Positions 1 through 7,714 are shown, counted from the stretch's first letter. The stretch: 32,913 nt of DNA from Candidatus Peregrinibacteria bacterium (GCA_030688025.1 JAUYJL010000020.1:1-32913); one strand, 5' to 3'. The notes: generated by a model not told the origin, from the sequence alone. A program made the numbers and translations.

Positions 1-2
1 TA

Positions 3-395
3 GCTAGTTGGTTGATTGAATACAACATACAAAGACCCCATGAAACACTGGATATGAGACCACCGGTTGCTGTATATTTTAACTTGTTCTACAAATCCCG
101 CTTCGACTCACAGGTGCACTTGAAACTATGGAACCGAACAAAATATTGCAAAAAAAATCCGAATTTGCTAATATATAAGCAAGATCCACGGTGTTGTTTA
201 ATTACAGCCTGCTCGGGTGACACATACGAATCCTTTGATAAGAAGGATTTTTATGTATGCTTAAAATACCTTGGTGGAACATGGGGCTGTATTTTAACGG
301 TAAAATGCCGTGGATTGTCACCCTGGCGATGCGAGTTCGAACCTCGTCGGCTCCACCAGGGTCACACACAAAATTTGACATATACACATATATAA
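3..395 (+). CDS. Transposase (integrase-core) C-terminal remnant, runs off window start
   Basis: The frame is open from the window edge. It begins with a stretch containing WLIEYNIQRPHETLDMRPPV, the typical end of a DDE integrase-core transposase of the IS3/IS481 kind (YN-x2-RPH-x2-L followed by a Pro-rich segment). Only about residues 1-30 (to about position 90) are recognisable. The frame then stays open to a TAA at 393-395 but crosses a promoter, two RNA candidates and the tRNA-like gene, so the distal part is probably not genuine protein. The element lies upstream of the window, and its terminal inverted repeat was not identified. It may be a decayed or truncated insertion sequence next to a tRNA-like locus, a common insertion setting. 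Family assignment is from motif only. Confidence 0.5.
   Translation, partial: ASWLIEYNIQRPHETLDMRPPVAVYFNLFYKSRFDSQVHLKLWNRTKYCKKNPNLLIYKQDPRCCLITACSGDTYESFDKKDFYVCLKYLGGTWGCILTVKCRGLSPWRCEFEPRRLHQGHTQNLTYTHI
146..174 (+). promoter_or_regulatory. Promoter upstream of small-RNA module 1
   Basis: TTGCAA (146-151), a 17-bp spacer, then TAATAT (169-174) preceded by TGC, which makes an extended -10. The predicted start is near 181. It is well formed and points into the non-coding block, not into a good ORF, which supports transcription of the RNA module and perhaps the tRNA-like gene. Confidence 0.55.
181..252 (+). ncRNA. Candidate small RNA module 1 (hairpin, CTCGGGTG, terminator)
   Basis: It starts just after the 146-174 promoter. 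Order of parts: a hairpin GTTGT (193-197) with ACAGC (204-208), a single-stranded CTCGGGTG (212-219), then a terminator-like stem at 229-249 followed by T residues. The same order and the same CTCGGGTG box recur at 414-475 with different stem sequences but conserved pairing, which is the kind of covariation expected of a structured RNA. No family was recognised. It could be a small RNA, a leader or attenuator, or a duplicated terminator region. Extent is inferred from the promoter and terminator positions. Confidence 0.4.
229..252 (+). terminator. AT-rich terminator-like hairpin of RNA module 1
   Basis: AATCCTT (229-235) pairs with AAGGATT (243-249) across a 7-nt loop and is followed by TTT. 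Stem G+C content is low, so it may be a weak or conditional intrinsic terminator. Confidence 0.45.
283..358 (+). tRNA. tRNA or tRNA-like gene, 76 nt with encoded CCA; anticodon unclear (possibly Thr-TGT)
   Basis: Exactly 76 nt. The acceptor stem GGGGCTG (283-289) pairs with CGGCTCC (348-354) with two G-T wobbles, followed by A and an encoded CCA (356-358). The T arm is canonical: GCGAG, loop TTCGAAC, CTCGT (331-347). The D arm is all A-T (TTTT 292-295 with AAAA 302-305) around a loop with the expected GG. The anticodon arm is poor: the best fold is CGTGG (309-313) with CCCTG (321-325), with one T-C mismatch, giving loop ATTGTCA and anticodon TGT (Thr) but an unusual C at position 37. Reading GTC (Asp) gives a worse stem. 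It may be a genuine divergent tRNA, a tRNA pseudogene or a tRNA-like element. Confidence 0.55.
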
Positions 396-402
396 TAGAA
401 AC

Positions 403-475
403 ATAACCGGAGTGCTGTACACAACAGTTCCTCTCGGGTGTCGCAAGAAGCTCTTCCGTAGGGAAGAGCTTTTTT
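403..475 (+). ncRNA. Candidate small RNA module 2, related to module 1
   Basis: This has the same architecture as 181-252: an A/T-rich TATAAT (391-396) just upstream, a hairpin GCTGT (414-418) with ACAGT (424-428), the CTCGGGTG box (433-440) and a strong terminator at 448-475. Stem bases differ from module 1 but pairing is kept. A TTGACA lies at 375-380, only 10 bp before TATAAT, so the promoter is not standard. It could also be the 3' end of a longer transcript that includes the tRNA-like gene. The 5' end given here is an estimate. Confidence 0.4.
448..475 (+). terminator. Strong intrinsic terminator
   Basis: AAGCTCTTCC (448-457) pairs perfectly with GGAAGAGCTT (462-471) across the tetraloop GTAG, followed by a T run to 475. 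It insulates the rRNA-protein operon promoter at 541 from the upstream RNA block. Confidence 0.85.
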
Positions 476-540
476 GTGCCATAAACAACACCAATTTCGA
501 ATAAAGATATTTACACCTTCCAATCAACGAAAAAAATCTC

Positions 541-569
541 TTGACTACCCAAAAACACATCTGTATATT
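541..569 (+). promoter_or_regulatory. Main promoter of the ribosomal-protein operon
   Basis: TTGACT (541-546), a 17-bp spacer, TATATT (564-569). Near-consensus sigma-70-type promoter placed between the terminator at 448-475 and rplC, 99 nt before its start codon. It is the obvious start of the long co-directional operon. Confidence 0.8.
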
Positions 570-575
570 CTAACG

Positions 576-668
576 GCGATTGACTAGCAAGTTAACAAAG
601 TTTCAAAGGGTTGTAAGTCGAAAATCTTTTGAATCTTCCCTACTTAAAGGGATTAACCAATACAAATT
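576..668 (+). promoter_or_regulatory. rplC 5' leader with two small hairpins
   Basis: About 93 nt of untranslated leader, the longest in the operon. TTCAAA (602-607) can pair with TTTGAA (628-633), and TCCCT (637-641) with AGGGA (648-652). The only purine-rich block, AAAGGG at 647-651, is 17 nt from the ATG and partly inside the second hairpin. A ribosomal-protein autoregulatory leader is possible but not shown. Confidence 0.35.
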
Positions 669-1247
669 ATGTCAGGAATTATCGGTAAAAAAATAGGCAT
701 GACTCGTCTTATACAAGATGATGGCCGCGTGATCCCAATCACTGTTATACATTGTGAACCTAACGAGGTTACACAAATAAAAACAGTAGAAAAAGATGGA
801 TATCCGGCGATAGTCCTAGGTTTTTCCAAATTAAAGAAACCTACAAAGACTAAGAAATTCGCTCATTCAAAAGAATTCAGAATCACAGCCGAAGAAACTT
901 TCGCTAAAGGAGACGCAATAACATGCGAATCACTAAAAGACATAAAAGAAGTAATAGTAACCGGAATTTCAAAAGGTAAAGGTTTCCAAGGTGTAATCAA
1001 GAGACACAATTTCGCCTGCGGACCTATGAGTCATGGAAGTCATCACCACAGAGAACCGGGATCAATCGGAGCAAGAGCAAAGCCGGGAAGAGTCGAAAAA
1101 GGAAAAAAATTACCTGGACGCATGGGAACAGATCAAGTCACATTACACAAAGTTAAAGTCGCTTATCTGGATATTGAAAAAAACCTGGTCGGCCTAAAAG
1201 GCGCAGTCCCGGGATCAAAAGGAGGAATCATAATCATAAGAAAATAA
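669..1247 (+). CDS. rplC: Ribosomal protein uL3
   Basis: 192 residues. L3 is an early-assembling 23S rRNA-binding protein whose long loop reaches toward the peptidyl-transferase centre. The start MSGIIGKKIGMTRLIQDDGR is classical L3, and the central basic loop around residues 117-150 contains GPMSHGSHHHREPGSIG and PGRMG. It is slightly shorter than the roughly 209-residue E. coli protein. It is the first gene after the promoter at 541-569. In most bacteria rpsJ (S10) precedes rplC, and here it does not. There is no convincing Shine-Dalgarno sequence; the leader immediately before ATG is A/T-rich. Confidence 0.97.
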   Translation: MSGIIGKKIGMTRLIQDDGRVIPITVIHCEPNEVTQIKTVEKDGYPAIVLGFSKLKKPTKTKKFAHSKEFRITAEETFAKGDAITCESLKDIKEVIVTGISKGKGFQGVIKRHNFACGPMSHGSHHHREPGSIGARAKPGRVEKGKKLPGRMGTDQVTLHKVKVAYLDIEKNLVGLKGAVPGSKGGIIIIRK

Positions 1248-1253
1248 TAAAAC

Positions 1254-1883
1254 ATGCAAGTAGATTTATATAAACAATCAGGAGAAAAGGCCGGAACGCT
1301 CGAACTTCCAAAAGAAATGTTCGAAGCTCCGTTCAATAAAGACCTGATTCACCAGGCACTTGTAAGGCAAACCGCAAACAGAAGAATAAATCTTGCAAAC
1401 ACAAAAACAAGAGAATTCATCCGTGGAGGTGGAATCAAGCCACGCGCACAAAAAGGAGGAGGTCGCTCAAGACAAGGATCAATCAGATCCCCACAATGGA
1501 GAGGAGGTGCAGTCCTATTCGGACCGCTAAGCAACAGAAATTTCTCTAAAGACATGCCAAAGAAACAAAGAAAAGCGGCTCTATTCTCAGCTCTATCGGT
1601 CAAAGCAAAAGAAAACAGCATTATCGGACTTGAAGGATATGATTCAAAAGACCTAAAGACAAAAGCATTCGCAGAAATGGTAAAAAAATTACCTATTGAA
1701 AGAAACGCACTATTCGTACTAGCGGAAAAAGACGAAGCGATAATGAGATCAAGCAAAAATATCCCTGAAATAAAGACAATTCTAGCTCCATACGTAAATA
1801 TACAAGACCTACAGAAATACAGAACTATCGTTATCCTAAAAAACGCTGTAGATACACTAAAAGAAACATTCTTAAAATCATAA
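1254..1883 (+). CDS. rplD: Ribosomal protein uL4
   Basis: 209 residues, a 23S rRNA-binding protein whose extended loop lines the exit tunnel. The loop is visible at about residues 60-95, with RGGGIKPRAQKGGGRSRQGS and the following WRGGAVLFGP. It begins 6 nt after rplC, with AATAAAAC before ATG and no Shine-Dalgarno sequence. In E. coli L4 also represses its own operon; whether that holds here cannot be read from the sequence. Length matches the family. Confidence 0.97.
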   Translation: MQVDLYKQSGEKAGTLELPKEMFEAPFNKDLIHQALVRQTANRRINLANTKTREFIRGGGIKPRAQKGGGRSRQGSIRSPQWRGGAVLFGPLSNRNFSKDMPKKQRKAALFSALSVKAKENSIIGLEGYDSKDLKTKAFAEMVKKLPIERNALFVLAEKDEAIMRSSKNIPEIKTILAPYVNIQDLQKYRTIVILKNAVDTLKETFLKS

Positions 1884-1886
1884 ACA

Positions 1887-2192
1887 ATGCAAGGACTAAG
1901 CGCAATTATCGGACCAATCCTAACGGAAAAAAGCTCACGCCTACAAGAGAAAAAGAGATATGCGTTTAAAGTTCAAAAAGACGCGACTAAAGTAAGCATC
2001 AAAAAAGAGATCAAGCATCTTTACGGAGTAGATGTAGCAGAAGTAAAAATAATGGTTGTCCCTAAAAAAGAACGTCTGGTAAAAAGAGGATATGCACTGA
2101 TCAAGAGACCAAAACACAAGAAAGCAATCATAAGCCTTAAAGGAGATAAAGCATTTGATCCAAATAAATTAAAAGAAGCTAAGCAAAAATAA
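1887..2192 (+). CDS. rplW: Ribosomal protein uL23
   Basis: 101 residues. L23 sits at the tunnel exit and in other bacteria docks trigger factor and SRP. The N-terminal GPILTEKSSRLQEKKRYAF and the following VSIKKEIKHLYGVDV are typical of L23. It starts 3 nt after rplD, is fully co-directional, and has no Shine-Dalgarno sequence (the upstream bases belong to the rplD stop). Length is normal. Confidence 0.97.
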   Translation: MQGLSAIIGPILTEKSSRLQEKKRYAFKVQKDATKVSIKKEIKHLYGVDVAEVKIMVVPKKERLVKRGYALIKRPKHKKAIISLKGDKAFDPNKLKEAKQK

Positions 2193-2195
2193 ATC

Positions 2196-3029
2196 ATGAC
2201 ACTAAAGAAATACAAACCAACGACCCCGGGTAGAAGACAAATGACTATGTCTTCATTCGAGGAAATCACGAAATCAAAACCGGAGAAAAGCCTTACTGTA
2301 ACGCTAAAAAAGCATTCAGGAAGAAATAATCTTGGACGAATCACTGTTCGCCACAGAGGAGGCGGAACGCGTACAAGATACAGAATGATCGATTTCAATA
2401 GAACTGATAAATTAGATATCGAAGGAATAGTAAAAACTGTAGAATACGATCCAAATCGCACATCAAGAATTATGTTAGTGCAGTATGTGGACGGAGAAAA
2501 GAGATACCATCTTGCACCGGACGGAATAAAAGTTGAAGACAGAATCACTTGCAAGGAAAAAGGAAAAATCAAGGAAGGAAACAGAATGATGCTAAAAAAC
2601 ATTCCGGTTGGATACAATGTTTATGAAGTAGAATTGCAAGAAGGACTTGGTGGACAACTTGGAAGAAGCGCAGGAGCAGCGATTAAACTTGTTTCTTTAG
2701 AGGGCACTCACGCTCAGATACAAATGCCTTCAGGAGAGACAAGATTAACAGGAAAAACTTGCTACGCTACGATAGGAATGGTTGGAAACATAGAACACAA
2801 CAATATCGTAATTGGTAAGGCGGGAAGAAGACGAAACATGGGATGGAGGCCTACCGTAAGAGGTAAAGCTATGAATCCGGTAGATCATCCACATGGAGGA
2901 GGAGAAGGAGGAACATCAATCGGTCTGAAGTATCCTAAAACTCCTTGGGGAATGCCTGCATTAGGATTCAAGACAAGAAGACGCAAATTTACTAACAGAA
3001 TGATCGTAAAAGATCGCAGAAGAAAATAA
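2196..3029 (+). CDS. rplB: Ribosomal protein uL2
   Basis: 277 residues, the standard length. L2 is needed for subunit joining and peptidyl-transferase activity. The N-terminal KKYKPTTPGRRQMT, the RNA-binding core with RHRGGGTRTRYR, and the C-terminal motif MNPVDHPHGGGEGG, which contains the conserved functional histidine, are all present, followed by the basic GFKTRRRKFTNRMIV tail. It begins 3 nt after rplW without a Shine-Dalgarno sequence. Confidence 0.98.
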   Translation: MTLKKYKPTTPGRRQMTMSSFEEITKSKPEKSLTVTLKKHSGRNNLGRITVRHRGGGTRTRYRMIDFNRTDKLDIEGIVKTVEYDPNRTSRIMLVQYVDGEKRYHLAPDGIKVEDRITCKEKGKIKEGNRMMLKNIPVGYNVYEVELQEGLGGQLGRSAGAAIKLVSLEGTHAQIQMPSGETRLTGKTCYATIGMVGNIEHNNIVIGKAGRRRNMGWRPTVRGKAMNPVDHPHGGGEGGTSIGLKYPKTPWGMPALGFKTRRRKFTNRMIVKDRRRK

Positions 3030-3044
3030 TTAATTAAACTTATC

Positions 3045-3323
3045 ATGGCTAGAAGTTCAAAGAAAGGACCATACATAGACCCAAAACTTACAAAAAAAGT
3101 TGAAAAATTGGATCAAGCCGGACAAAAACGCCCGGTTAAGACATGGTCAAGAGACTGCAGTATCTCACCTGACTTCGTAGGTCACACATTCGCAGTTCAC
3201 AATGGAAATCAATTTATCCCTGTATATGTAACAGAAAACATGGTCGGCCACAAACTCGGTGAATTCTCCCCTACTACAAAATTCAAGGTTCACGGAGGTA
3301 AACTAGCTAAGACTGAAGCATAA
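3045..3323 (+). CDS. rpsS: Ribosomal protein uS19
   Basis: 92 residues, normal length. S19 contacts 16S rRNA in the 30S head next to S13. [15 protein letters not shown] and the C-terminal signature around [19 protein letters not shown] identify it. The 15-nt gap to rplB is A/T-rich and contains no Shine-Dalgarno sequence. Gene order rplB-rpsS-rplV is the usual one. Confidence 0.98.
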   Translation: MARSSKKGPYIDPKLTKKVEKLDQAGQKRPVKTWSRDCSISPDFVGHTFAVHNGNQFIPVYVTENMVGHKLGEFSPTTKFKVHGGKLAKTEA

Positions 3324-3335
3324 TAAATCAAAAAA

Positions 3336-3686
3336 ATGAAAGCAATTATAAGACAAATAAGGATAACATCAAAAAAGCTAAATCTTGTAGCGGACATGGT
3401 TCGAGGAAAAATGGTTCAAGAAGCACTTGATATCATGAGATTTACGCCAAAGAAAGCAGCAAAAATCCTTTACAAAGCGATAAAATCAGCAGCAGCAAAT
3501 GCAAAAGAGAACAACAAGCAAGGATTAGAAGATCTAAAAATAAAAGAAATAGTAGTAACAGAAGCAACAACATTCAAGAGAAGCGTACCGATTTCAAGAG
3601 GAAGAATGCATCCAATTCTAAAGAGAAACTCTCACTTAACAATAAAAGTTGAAACTACAGTCACGAAAGAAGAAAAAACTAAATAA
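3336..3686 (+). CDS. rplV: Ribosomal protein uL22
   Basis: 116 residues. L22 binds several 23S domains, and its beta-hairpin lines the exit tunnel. The start KAIIRQIRITSKKLNLVADMVRGK and the later VPISRGRMHPILKRNSHLTI (beta-hairpin tip region) are typical. It lies between rpsS and rpsC as in other bacteria; the ATG is preceded by AAATCAAAAAA, with no Shine-Dalgarno sequence. Confidence 0.97.
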   Translation: MKAIIRQIRITSKKLNLVADMVRGKMVQEALDIMRFTPKKAAKILYKAIKSAAANAKENNKQGLEDLKIKEIVVTEATTFKRSVPISRGRMHPILKRNSHLTIKVETTVTKEEKTK

Positions 3687-3698
3687 TTTACCAAGCCA

Positions 3699-4382
3699 AT
3701 GGGACACAAAGTAAATCCAAAAATCATTCGAATGGGAATCACCCGTGATTGGGACAGCAAATGGTTTGCGGAGAAAAAAGAGTTCAAAAAATTATTCAGA
3801 CAAGATCTTGATCTTGATGCATTAATTACAAAGAATCTTCCTGAAGCTGAAGGAATAGGAAAGATCGAAATAATGAGAACCCAAGGCAAAGTTATTATCA
3901 ATATTCACACTGCAAAACCGGGACTTATCATCGGAAGAGGAGGAGAAATAATCGAAAAATTGAAAGACGTTCTAGTAAAAAAATTCAAAGAAACATTCGT
4001 AATCAACATCAAAGAAATAAAGAAACCAATGCTTGAAGCAAAAGTGGTCGCAGAATCAATTGCAAAGCAGGTAGAGAAAAGAGTTTCATACAGAAGAGCC
4101 GCAAAAATGGCTGTAGAAAAAGCAATCGAAGCAGGAGCACTAGGAGCAAAAGTATACACTGGAGGACGTCTAAACGGAGTTGAAATCTCACGAAGTGAAT
4201 TCTTCTCAAGAGGAAAAATCCCACTACATACATTCAGAGCTGATATCGATTATGCTTCATTGCCAGCCTACACAACTTACGGAAAAATCGGAATTAAAGT
4301 ATGGATTTACAGAGGAGATGTCTTCAAAAAAGATCTAACCTCAAAACTTAATCAACAAATAGAAGAACTTAAACAGTCTTAA
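3699..4382 (+). CDS. rpsC: Ribosomal protein uS3
   Basis: 227 residues. S3 forms part of the mRNA entry channel of the 30S head. [14 protein letters not shown] is the usual N-terminus; a KH domain with the [15 protein letters not shown] loop lies at about residues 75-90, and the C-terminal S3 domain ends with VWIYRGDVF and a short Glu/Gln-rich tail. It sits between rplV and rplP, with a 1-nt gap to rplP (TAA-T-ATG). Confidence 0.98.
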   Translation: MGHKVNPKIIRMGITRDWDSKWFAEKKEFKKLFRQDLDLDALITKNLPEAEGIGKIEIMRTQGKVIINIHTAKPGLIIGRGGEIIEKLKDVLVKKFKETFVINIKEIKKPMLEAKVVAESIAKQVEKRVSYRRAAKMAVEKAIEAGALGAKVYTGGRLNGVEISRSEFFSRGKIPLHTFRADIDYASLPAYTTYGKIGIKVWIYRGDVFKKDLTSKLNQQIEELKQS

Positions 4383-4383
4383 T

Positions 4384-4803
4384 ATGTTAGCACCAAGAAA
4401 GCAAAAACACAGGAAAGCACAAAGAGGAAGATCCGATACACAGGGTATATCCATGCGTGGCAACAAGCTTTCATTCGGAACATACGGACTAAAAGCGATG
4501 CAGGCAAAGGAAATCACAGCAAGACAGCTTGAAGCCGCAAGAAGATCCATGACAAGATACATAAAAAGAGGAGGAAAAATTTGGATTACAGTATTCCCAC
4601 ACAAACCACTTACAAAGAAAGCTCAAGAAGTACCGATGGGAAGTGGAAAAGGAGCACCGGAATTATTTGTTTGCCCTGTCCTACCGGGAAGAATCCTATT
4701 TGAGATGGAAGGTGTAGATGAAACAACAGCAAGAGCCGCAATGAAACTAGCGGCATACAAGTTACCAATTAAATGCAAATTCATAAGCACAACCCTAAAA
4801 TAA
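4384..4803 (+). CDS. rplP: Ribosomal protein uL16
   Basis: 139 residues, standard length. L16 helps position tRNA in the A and P sites of the 50[16 protein letters not shown], then [19 protein letters not shown] and [11 protein letters not shown] (near residue 80) identify it, followed by the typical [12 protein letters not shown]. It starts 1 nt after rpsC, so translational coupling is likely given the missing Shine-Dalgarno sequence. Confidence 0.98.
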   Translation: MLAPRKQKHRKAQRGRSDTQGISMRGNKLSFGTYGLKAMQAKEITARQLEAARRSMTRYIKRGGKIWITVFPHKPLTKKAQEVPMGSGKGAPELFVCPVLPGRILFEMEGVDETTARAAMKLAAYKLPIKCKFISTTLK

Positions 4804-4804
4804 T

Positions 4805-4993
4805 ATGAGAACTCCGGAAGAATTAAAAAAATTAGACGCAAAAGGATTACAAGATGAGCTAAACGAAGCAAGACAAGAGCTCACAAGAAAAAGGTTTGAT
4901 GTAAAGAATAATCAAGCAAAAGACGCACATTTGATCAAAAAATCAAAAAAATATATCGCACAAATTCTAACCGCACTAAATAATGAGGCATAA
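4805..4993 (+). CDS. rpmC: Ribosomal protein uL29
   Basis: 62 residues, a small two-helix 50S protein near the tunnel exit. [19 protein letters not shown] and [13 protein letters not shown] match L29. It begins 1 nt after rplP, and its last 11 nt overlap the start of rpsQ, a compact arrangement that suggests coupled translation. Confidence 0.95.
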   Translation: MRTPEELKKLDAKGLQDELNEARQELTRKRFDVKNNQAKDAHLIKKSKKYIAQILTALNNEA

Positions 4994-5249
4994 AAAAGGA
5001 CAAGTAGTAAGCACAAAACAACAAAAAACGCTTGTCGTAAAAGTAGACAGTTATAAAACACATGCAAAGTACAAAAAGAGATTTAAAGTATCAAAGAAAT
5101 TTCATGTAGATAATCCTGAAAACAAACCATTTGAACTCGGAGACACAATAGAAATTTTCGAGACAAGACCACTAAGCAAACTAAAAAGATGGACTATCGT
5201 TAGACCAGAACCATCACAAACAGAACAACCATCACAACCACAACAATAA
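4983..5249 (+). CDS. rpsQ: Ribosomal protein uS17
   Basis: 88 residues. S17 is a primary 16S rRNA-binding protein with an OB fold. [18 protein letters not shown] and the C-terminal [20 protein letters not shown] are typical. The N-terminus is short, but the S17 core is intact, and a Gln/Pro/Thr tail follows. It overlaps rpmC by 11 nt and rplN by 1 nt (TAATG). Confidence 0.96.
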   Translation: MRHKKGQVVSTKQQKTLVVKVDSYKTHAKYKKRFKVSKKFHVDNPENKPFELGDTIEIFETRPLSKLKRWTIVRPEPSQTEQPSQPQQ

Positions 5250-5617
5250 TGATTCAACAAGAAACAAGATTAAAGGTAGCGGACAACACAGGAGCAAAAA
5301 TTGCCGAATGTATTAAAGTGCTCGGAGGAACACGAAAAAGATACGCAAGAATCGGAGACCTAATCGTAGTATCAATCAAAGAAGCAAATCCAAAAGGAGT
5401 AGTTAAGAAAAAATCTGTAGAAAGAGCTGTAGTGGTAAGACAAATCAAAGCATTAAAAAGAAAAGATGGCTCAGCAATAAGATTCGATGACAATGCAGCA
5501 GTAATAATCGATAAAGAAGGACAGCCAAAAGGAACACGTATTTTTGGCCCGGTAGCAAGAGAGCTTCGCGATAAAGGATTTCAAAAAATTATATCATTAG
5601 CACCTGAAGTACTATAA
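5249..5617 (+). CDS. rplN: Ribosomal protein uL14
   Basis: 122 residues, exactly the usual length. L14 lies at the 50S subunit interface and forms bridges to the 30[18 protein letters not shown] and the closing [23 protein letters not shown] are diagnostic. The start codon shares one base with the rpsQ stop (TAATG), implying termination-reinitiation. Confidence 0.98.
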   Translation: MIQQETRLKVADNTGAKIAECIKVLGGTRKRYARIGDLIVVSIKEANPKGVVKKKSVERAVVVRQIKALKRKDGSAIRFDDNAAVIIDKEGQPKGTRIFGPVARELRDKGFQKIISLAPEVL

Positions 5618-5619
5618 AC

Positions 5620-5940
5620 ATGAAAGTAAAAACTAACGATCAAGTGGTCGTCATCGCAGGCAAAGACAAAGGAAAGAAAGGAAAAGTTCTACGTGTTGTT
5701 TCAAAAGACAATAGAATCGTCGTAGAAAAAGTAAACATGCGCACAAAGCACATCAAAAAAACTACTCAAAAAGCAGGAGAAAAAATCAAATTTGAAGCAT
5801 CAATCGATGCATCAAACGTGATGGTAATCTGCCCAAGCTGTGAAAAAACTGTAAGAGTAGGATTCAAAAAACTTGAAAACGGAAAGAAGCAAAGAGTTTG
5901 CAAGAAATGTAAGGATTCAATAGATAAAATCACTCAATAA
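5620..5940 (+). CDS. rplX: Ribosomal protein uL24 with Cys4 zinc-ribbon tail
   Basis: 106 residues. L24 starts 50S assembly. A KOW motif near residues 5-35 (DQVVVIAGKDKGKKGKVLRV) is followed by the RTKHIKK segment. The C-terminus holds CPSC (about residues 71-74) and CKKC (about residues 94-97), a likely zinc ribbon as in many non-proteobacterial L24 proteins. It starts 2 nt after rplN. Confidence 0.97.
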   Translation: MKVKTNDQVVVIAGKDKGKKGKVLRVVSKDNRIVVEKVNMRTKHIKKTTQKAGEKIKFEASIDASNVMVICPSCEKTVRVGFKKLENGKKQRVCKKCKDSIDKITQ

Positions 5941-5942
5941 TC

Positions 5943-6500
5943 ATGACTAAATCAATAGACCTAAAAACCAGATTCAACAAAGAAATAGCGCCAGAACTAA
6001 AAAAGACGCTAAAGCTTACAAACGTCATGGCTGTTCCAAAAGTAACAAAAATCACTATTAATGTTGGTCTTGGAACATACTTGAAAACGCACAACAAAGA
6101 CCATGCAAGCGTTGTTGAAACAATTGGAAAAATTACAGGACAAAGACCGGTTCTAACAAAAGCTAGAAAAGCTATTTCAAACTTCAAAACAAGAGAAGGT
6201 GAAATCGTTGGAATCAAAGTCACGCTAAGAGGAACCAGAATGTATGATTTCCTAAACAAATTAGTAAACATCACTTTCCCTCGTGTAAGAGATTTCCGTG
6301 GAATATCTCCAAAGGCATTCGACGGTCAAGGAAACTACTCAGTTGGATTCAAAGAACACATAGTATTCCCTGAGATCAGCCCGGACGACGTAATGAAAAT
6401 ACACGGAGTTGAAGTCTGCATCTCAACAACAGCTAAAAACAACGAACAAGGATTTGAATTGTTAAAAGCATTCGGGTTCCCATTTAAAACATCTAAATAA
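5943..6500 (+). CDS. rplE: Ribosomal protein uL5
   Basis: 185 residues, normal length. L5 binds 5S rRNA and the P-site tRNA loop region. The LTNVMAVPKVTKITINVGLG segment, the ITGQRPVLTKARKAIS motif and the C-terminal ISTTAKNNEQGFELLKAFGFPF are characteristic. It begins 2 nt after rplX with no Shine-Dalgarno sequence. Confidence 0.98.
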   Translation: MTKSIDLKTRFNKEIAPELKKTLKLTNVMAVPKVTKITINVGLGTYLKTHNKDHASVVETIGKITGQRPVLTKARKAISNFKTREGEIVGIKVTLRGTRMYDFLNKLVNITFPRVRDFRGISPKAFDGQGNYSVGFKEHIVFPEISPDDVMKIHGVEVCISTTAKNNEQGFELLKAFGFPFKTSK

Positions 6501-6506
6501 TATACA

Positions 6507-6731
6507 ATGGCAAAGAAGTCCCTAATAAATAAATGTAACAGAAGAAAAACTCTAGCTTCAACGCAAAAAGCCGCAGGCAAAAAAATCACAATGCCTACAA
6601 GAGTATATAACAGATGTGAATTATGCGGAAAAGTCAGAGGTTTCATGCGAAAATTCGGTACTTGCAGAATTTGTTTCAGAGAATTGGCCCGCAATGGAAA
6701 AATAATGGGAGTTACAAAATCATCTTGGTAA
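6507..6731 (+). CDS. rpsN: Ribosomal protein uS14, zinc-type
   Basis: 74 residues, longer than the usual 61-residue zinc-type S14. The Cys4 site [21 protein letters not shown] (ending near residue 56) is followed by [18 protein letters not shown], the standard C-terminus. The extra dozen residues are at the N-terminus ([18 protein letters not shown]). It lies between rplE and rpsH as usual for the spc operon. Confidence 0.95.
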   Translation: MAKKSLINKCNRRKTLASTQKAAGKKITMPTRVYNRCELCGKVRGFMRKFGTCRICFRELARNGKIMGVTKSSW

Positions 6732-6762
6732 ACTAAAAGTAAATTAATATAAGTAAATTAAA

Positions 6763-7149
6763 ATGAATACAGATCCAATAGCAGACTTGCTCACAAGAAT
6801 TAGAAACGCTCTAAATGCTCACCACGAGACAACAATCGTACCGCATTCAAAAATCAAAGAAAGTATTTTGAGAATATTGAAAGACAAAAAATTCATTGAA
6901 GGATACGAAGAAAAAGAAGAAGGCGGAATGAAAGTTCTTGAAGTACAGCTTAAAGAAGATCTAAAAAATCGTTTAACTTTAAAAAGACTCTCAAAACCTG
7001 GACAAAGAATATATGTAAAAACTGACGAATTACACCCAATCAAAAGCGGACTGGGAATTCAAATCGTTTCAACTTCAAAAGGTTTAATGTCAGGATCAGA
7101 AGCAAGAAAACAGAAGTTGGGAGGAGAATTAATCTGCGAAGTATACTAA
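6763..7149 (+). CDS. rpsH: Ribosomal protein uS8
   Basis: 128 residues, standard length. S8 binds helix 21 of 16S rRNA and in E. coli represses the spc operon. MNTDPIADLLTRIRNA and the C-terminal signature STSKGLMSGSEARKQKLGGE are diagnostic. The upstream 31-nt gap has two copies of AGTAAATTAA and no Shine-Dalgarno sequence. Confidence 0.98.
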   Translation: MNTDPIADLLTRIRNALNAHHETTIVPHSKIKESILRILKDKKFIEGYEEKEEGGMKVLEVQLKEDLKNRLTLKRLSKPGQRIYVKTDELHPIKSGLGIQIVSTSKGLMSGSEARKQKLGGELICEVY

Positions 7150-7161
7150 CCTACAAAAACA

Positions 7162-7713
7162 ATGTCACGAATAGGAAACAAACCGGTAGAAATCTCAAAC
7201 GGAGCACAAGTTGAAGTCAAAGAAACACTTGTAACCGTAAAGGGTCCAAAAGGAACACTTGAAAGAGAATTTTCAAAAGATTTAAATATCGAAGTCGTAG
7301 AAAGCACAGTTGTCGTAACAAGAAAAAACGAAATGAAGGCTACAAAAGCACTACACGGACTTACAAGAAATCTGATCGCAAACATGATTACAGGTGTCAC
7401 AAAAGGATTCGAGAAAAAACTTGAAATCATCGGAGTAGGTTACAGAGCACAACCAAATAAGAACAAAATAAATCTTACACTTGGTTTCTCTCATCCTATA
7501 GAATTCGTAGCACCAGCTGGAATTGAATTCTCAATGGATACAGAACTAAAAAACGTTGTAGTCGTGGCCGGAATCGACAATCAAGTAGTTGGAGAAGTTG
7601 CGGCAAAAGTCAGATCATTCAGAAAACCTGAACCATACAAAGGAAAAGGTATCAGATATCTAGGTGAATACGTAATAAGAAAGGCCGGAAAAGCGGCAGC
7701 AACAGCAAAATAA
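7162..7713 (+). CDS. rplF: Ribosomal protein uL6
   Basis: 183 residues. L6 lies near the sarcin-ricin loop and the factor-binding site. MSRIGNKPVEI, the two related L6 half-domains and the C-terminal signature PEPYKGKGIRYLGE are present. A perfect GC-rich hairpin (7715-7731) follows its stop codon. Confidence 0.98.
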   Translation: MSRIGNKPVEISNGAQVEVKETLVTVKGPKGTLEREFSKDLNIEVVESTVVVTRKNEMKATKALHGLTRNLIANMITGVTKGFEKKLEIIGVGYRAQPNKNKINLTLGFSHPIEFVAPAGIEFSMDTELKNVVVVAGIDNQVVGEVAAKVRSFRKPEPYKGKGIRYLGEYVIRKAGKAAATAK

Positions 7714-7714
7714 A

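Noticed and set aside
309-326. Reading the tRNA anticodon as GTC (Asp)
   Set aside because: This shifts the loop and leaves an anticodon stem with two mismatches; TGT gives the better stem, though neither is satisfying.
283-358. tmRNA (ssrA), because GGGGCTG and CGGCTCCACCA match its typical ends
   Set aside because: The whole gene is 76 nt with no room for the tag-coding and pseudoknot segments, and the T arm and D arm make a tRNA-sized cloverleaf.
433-475. T-box riboswitch, since CGGGTG next to a terminator resembles the T-box core
   Set aside because: The conserved TGGNACCGCG part of the T-box bulge is not present, no stem I specifier is seen, and the following gene is rplC, not a synthetase. 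An Rfam scan would settle it.
1349-1756. Long minus-strand frames opposite ribosomal genes (for example opposite rplD)
   Set aside because: They are shadows of strongly coding plus-strand genes with no homology, and their composition follows from the antisense of A-rich coding sequence.
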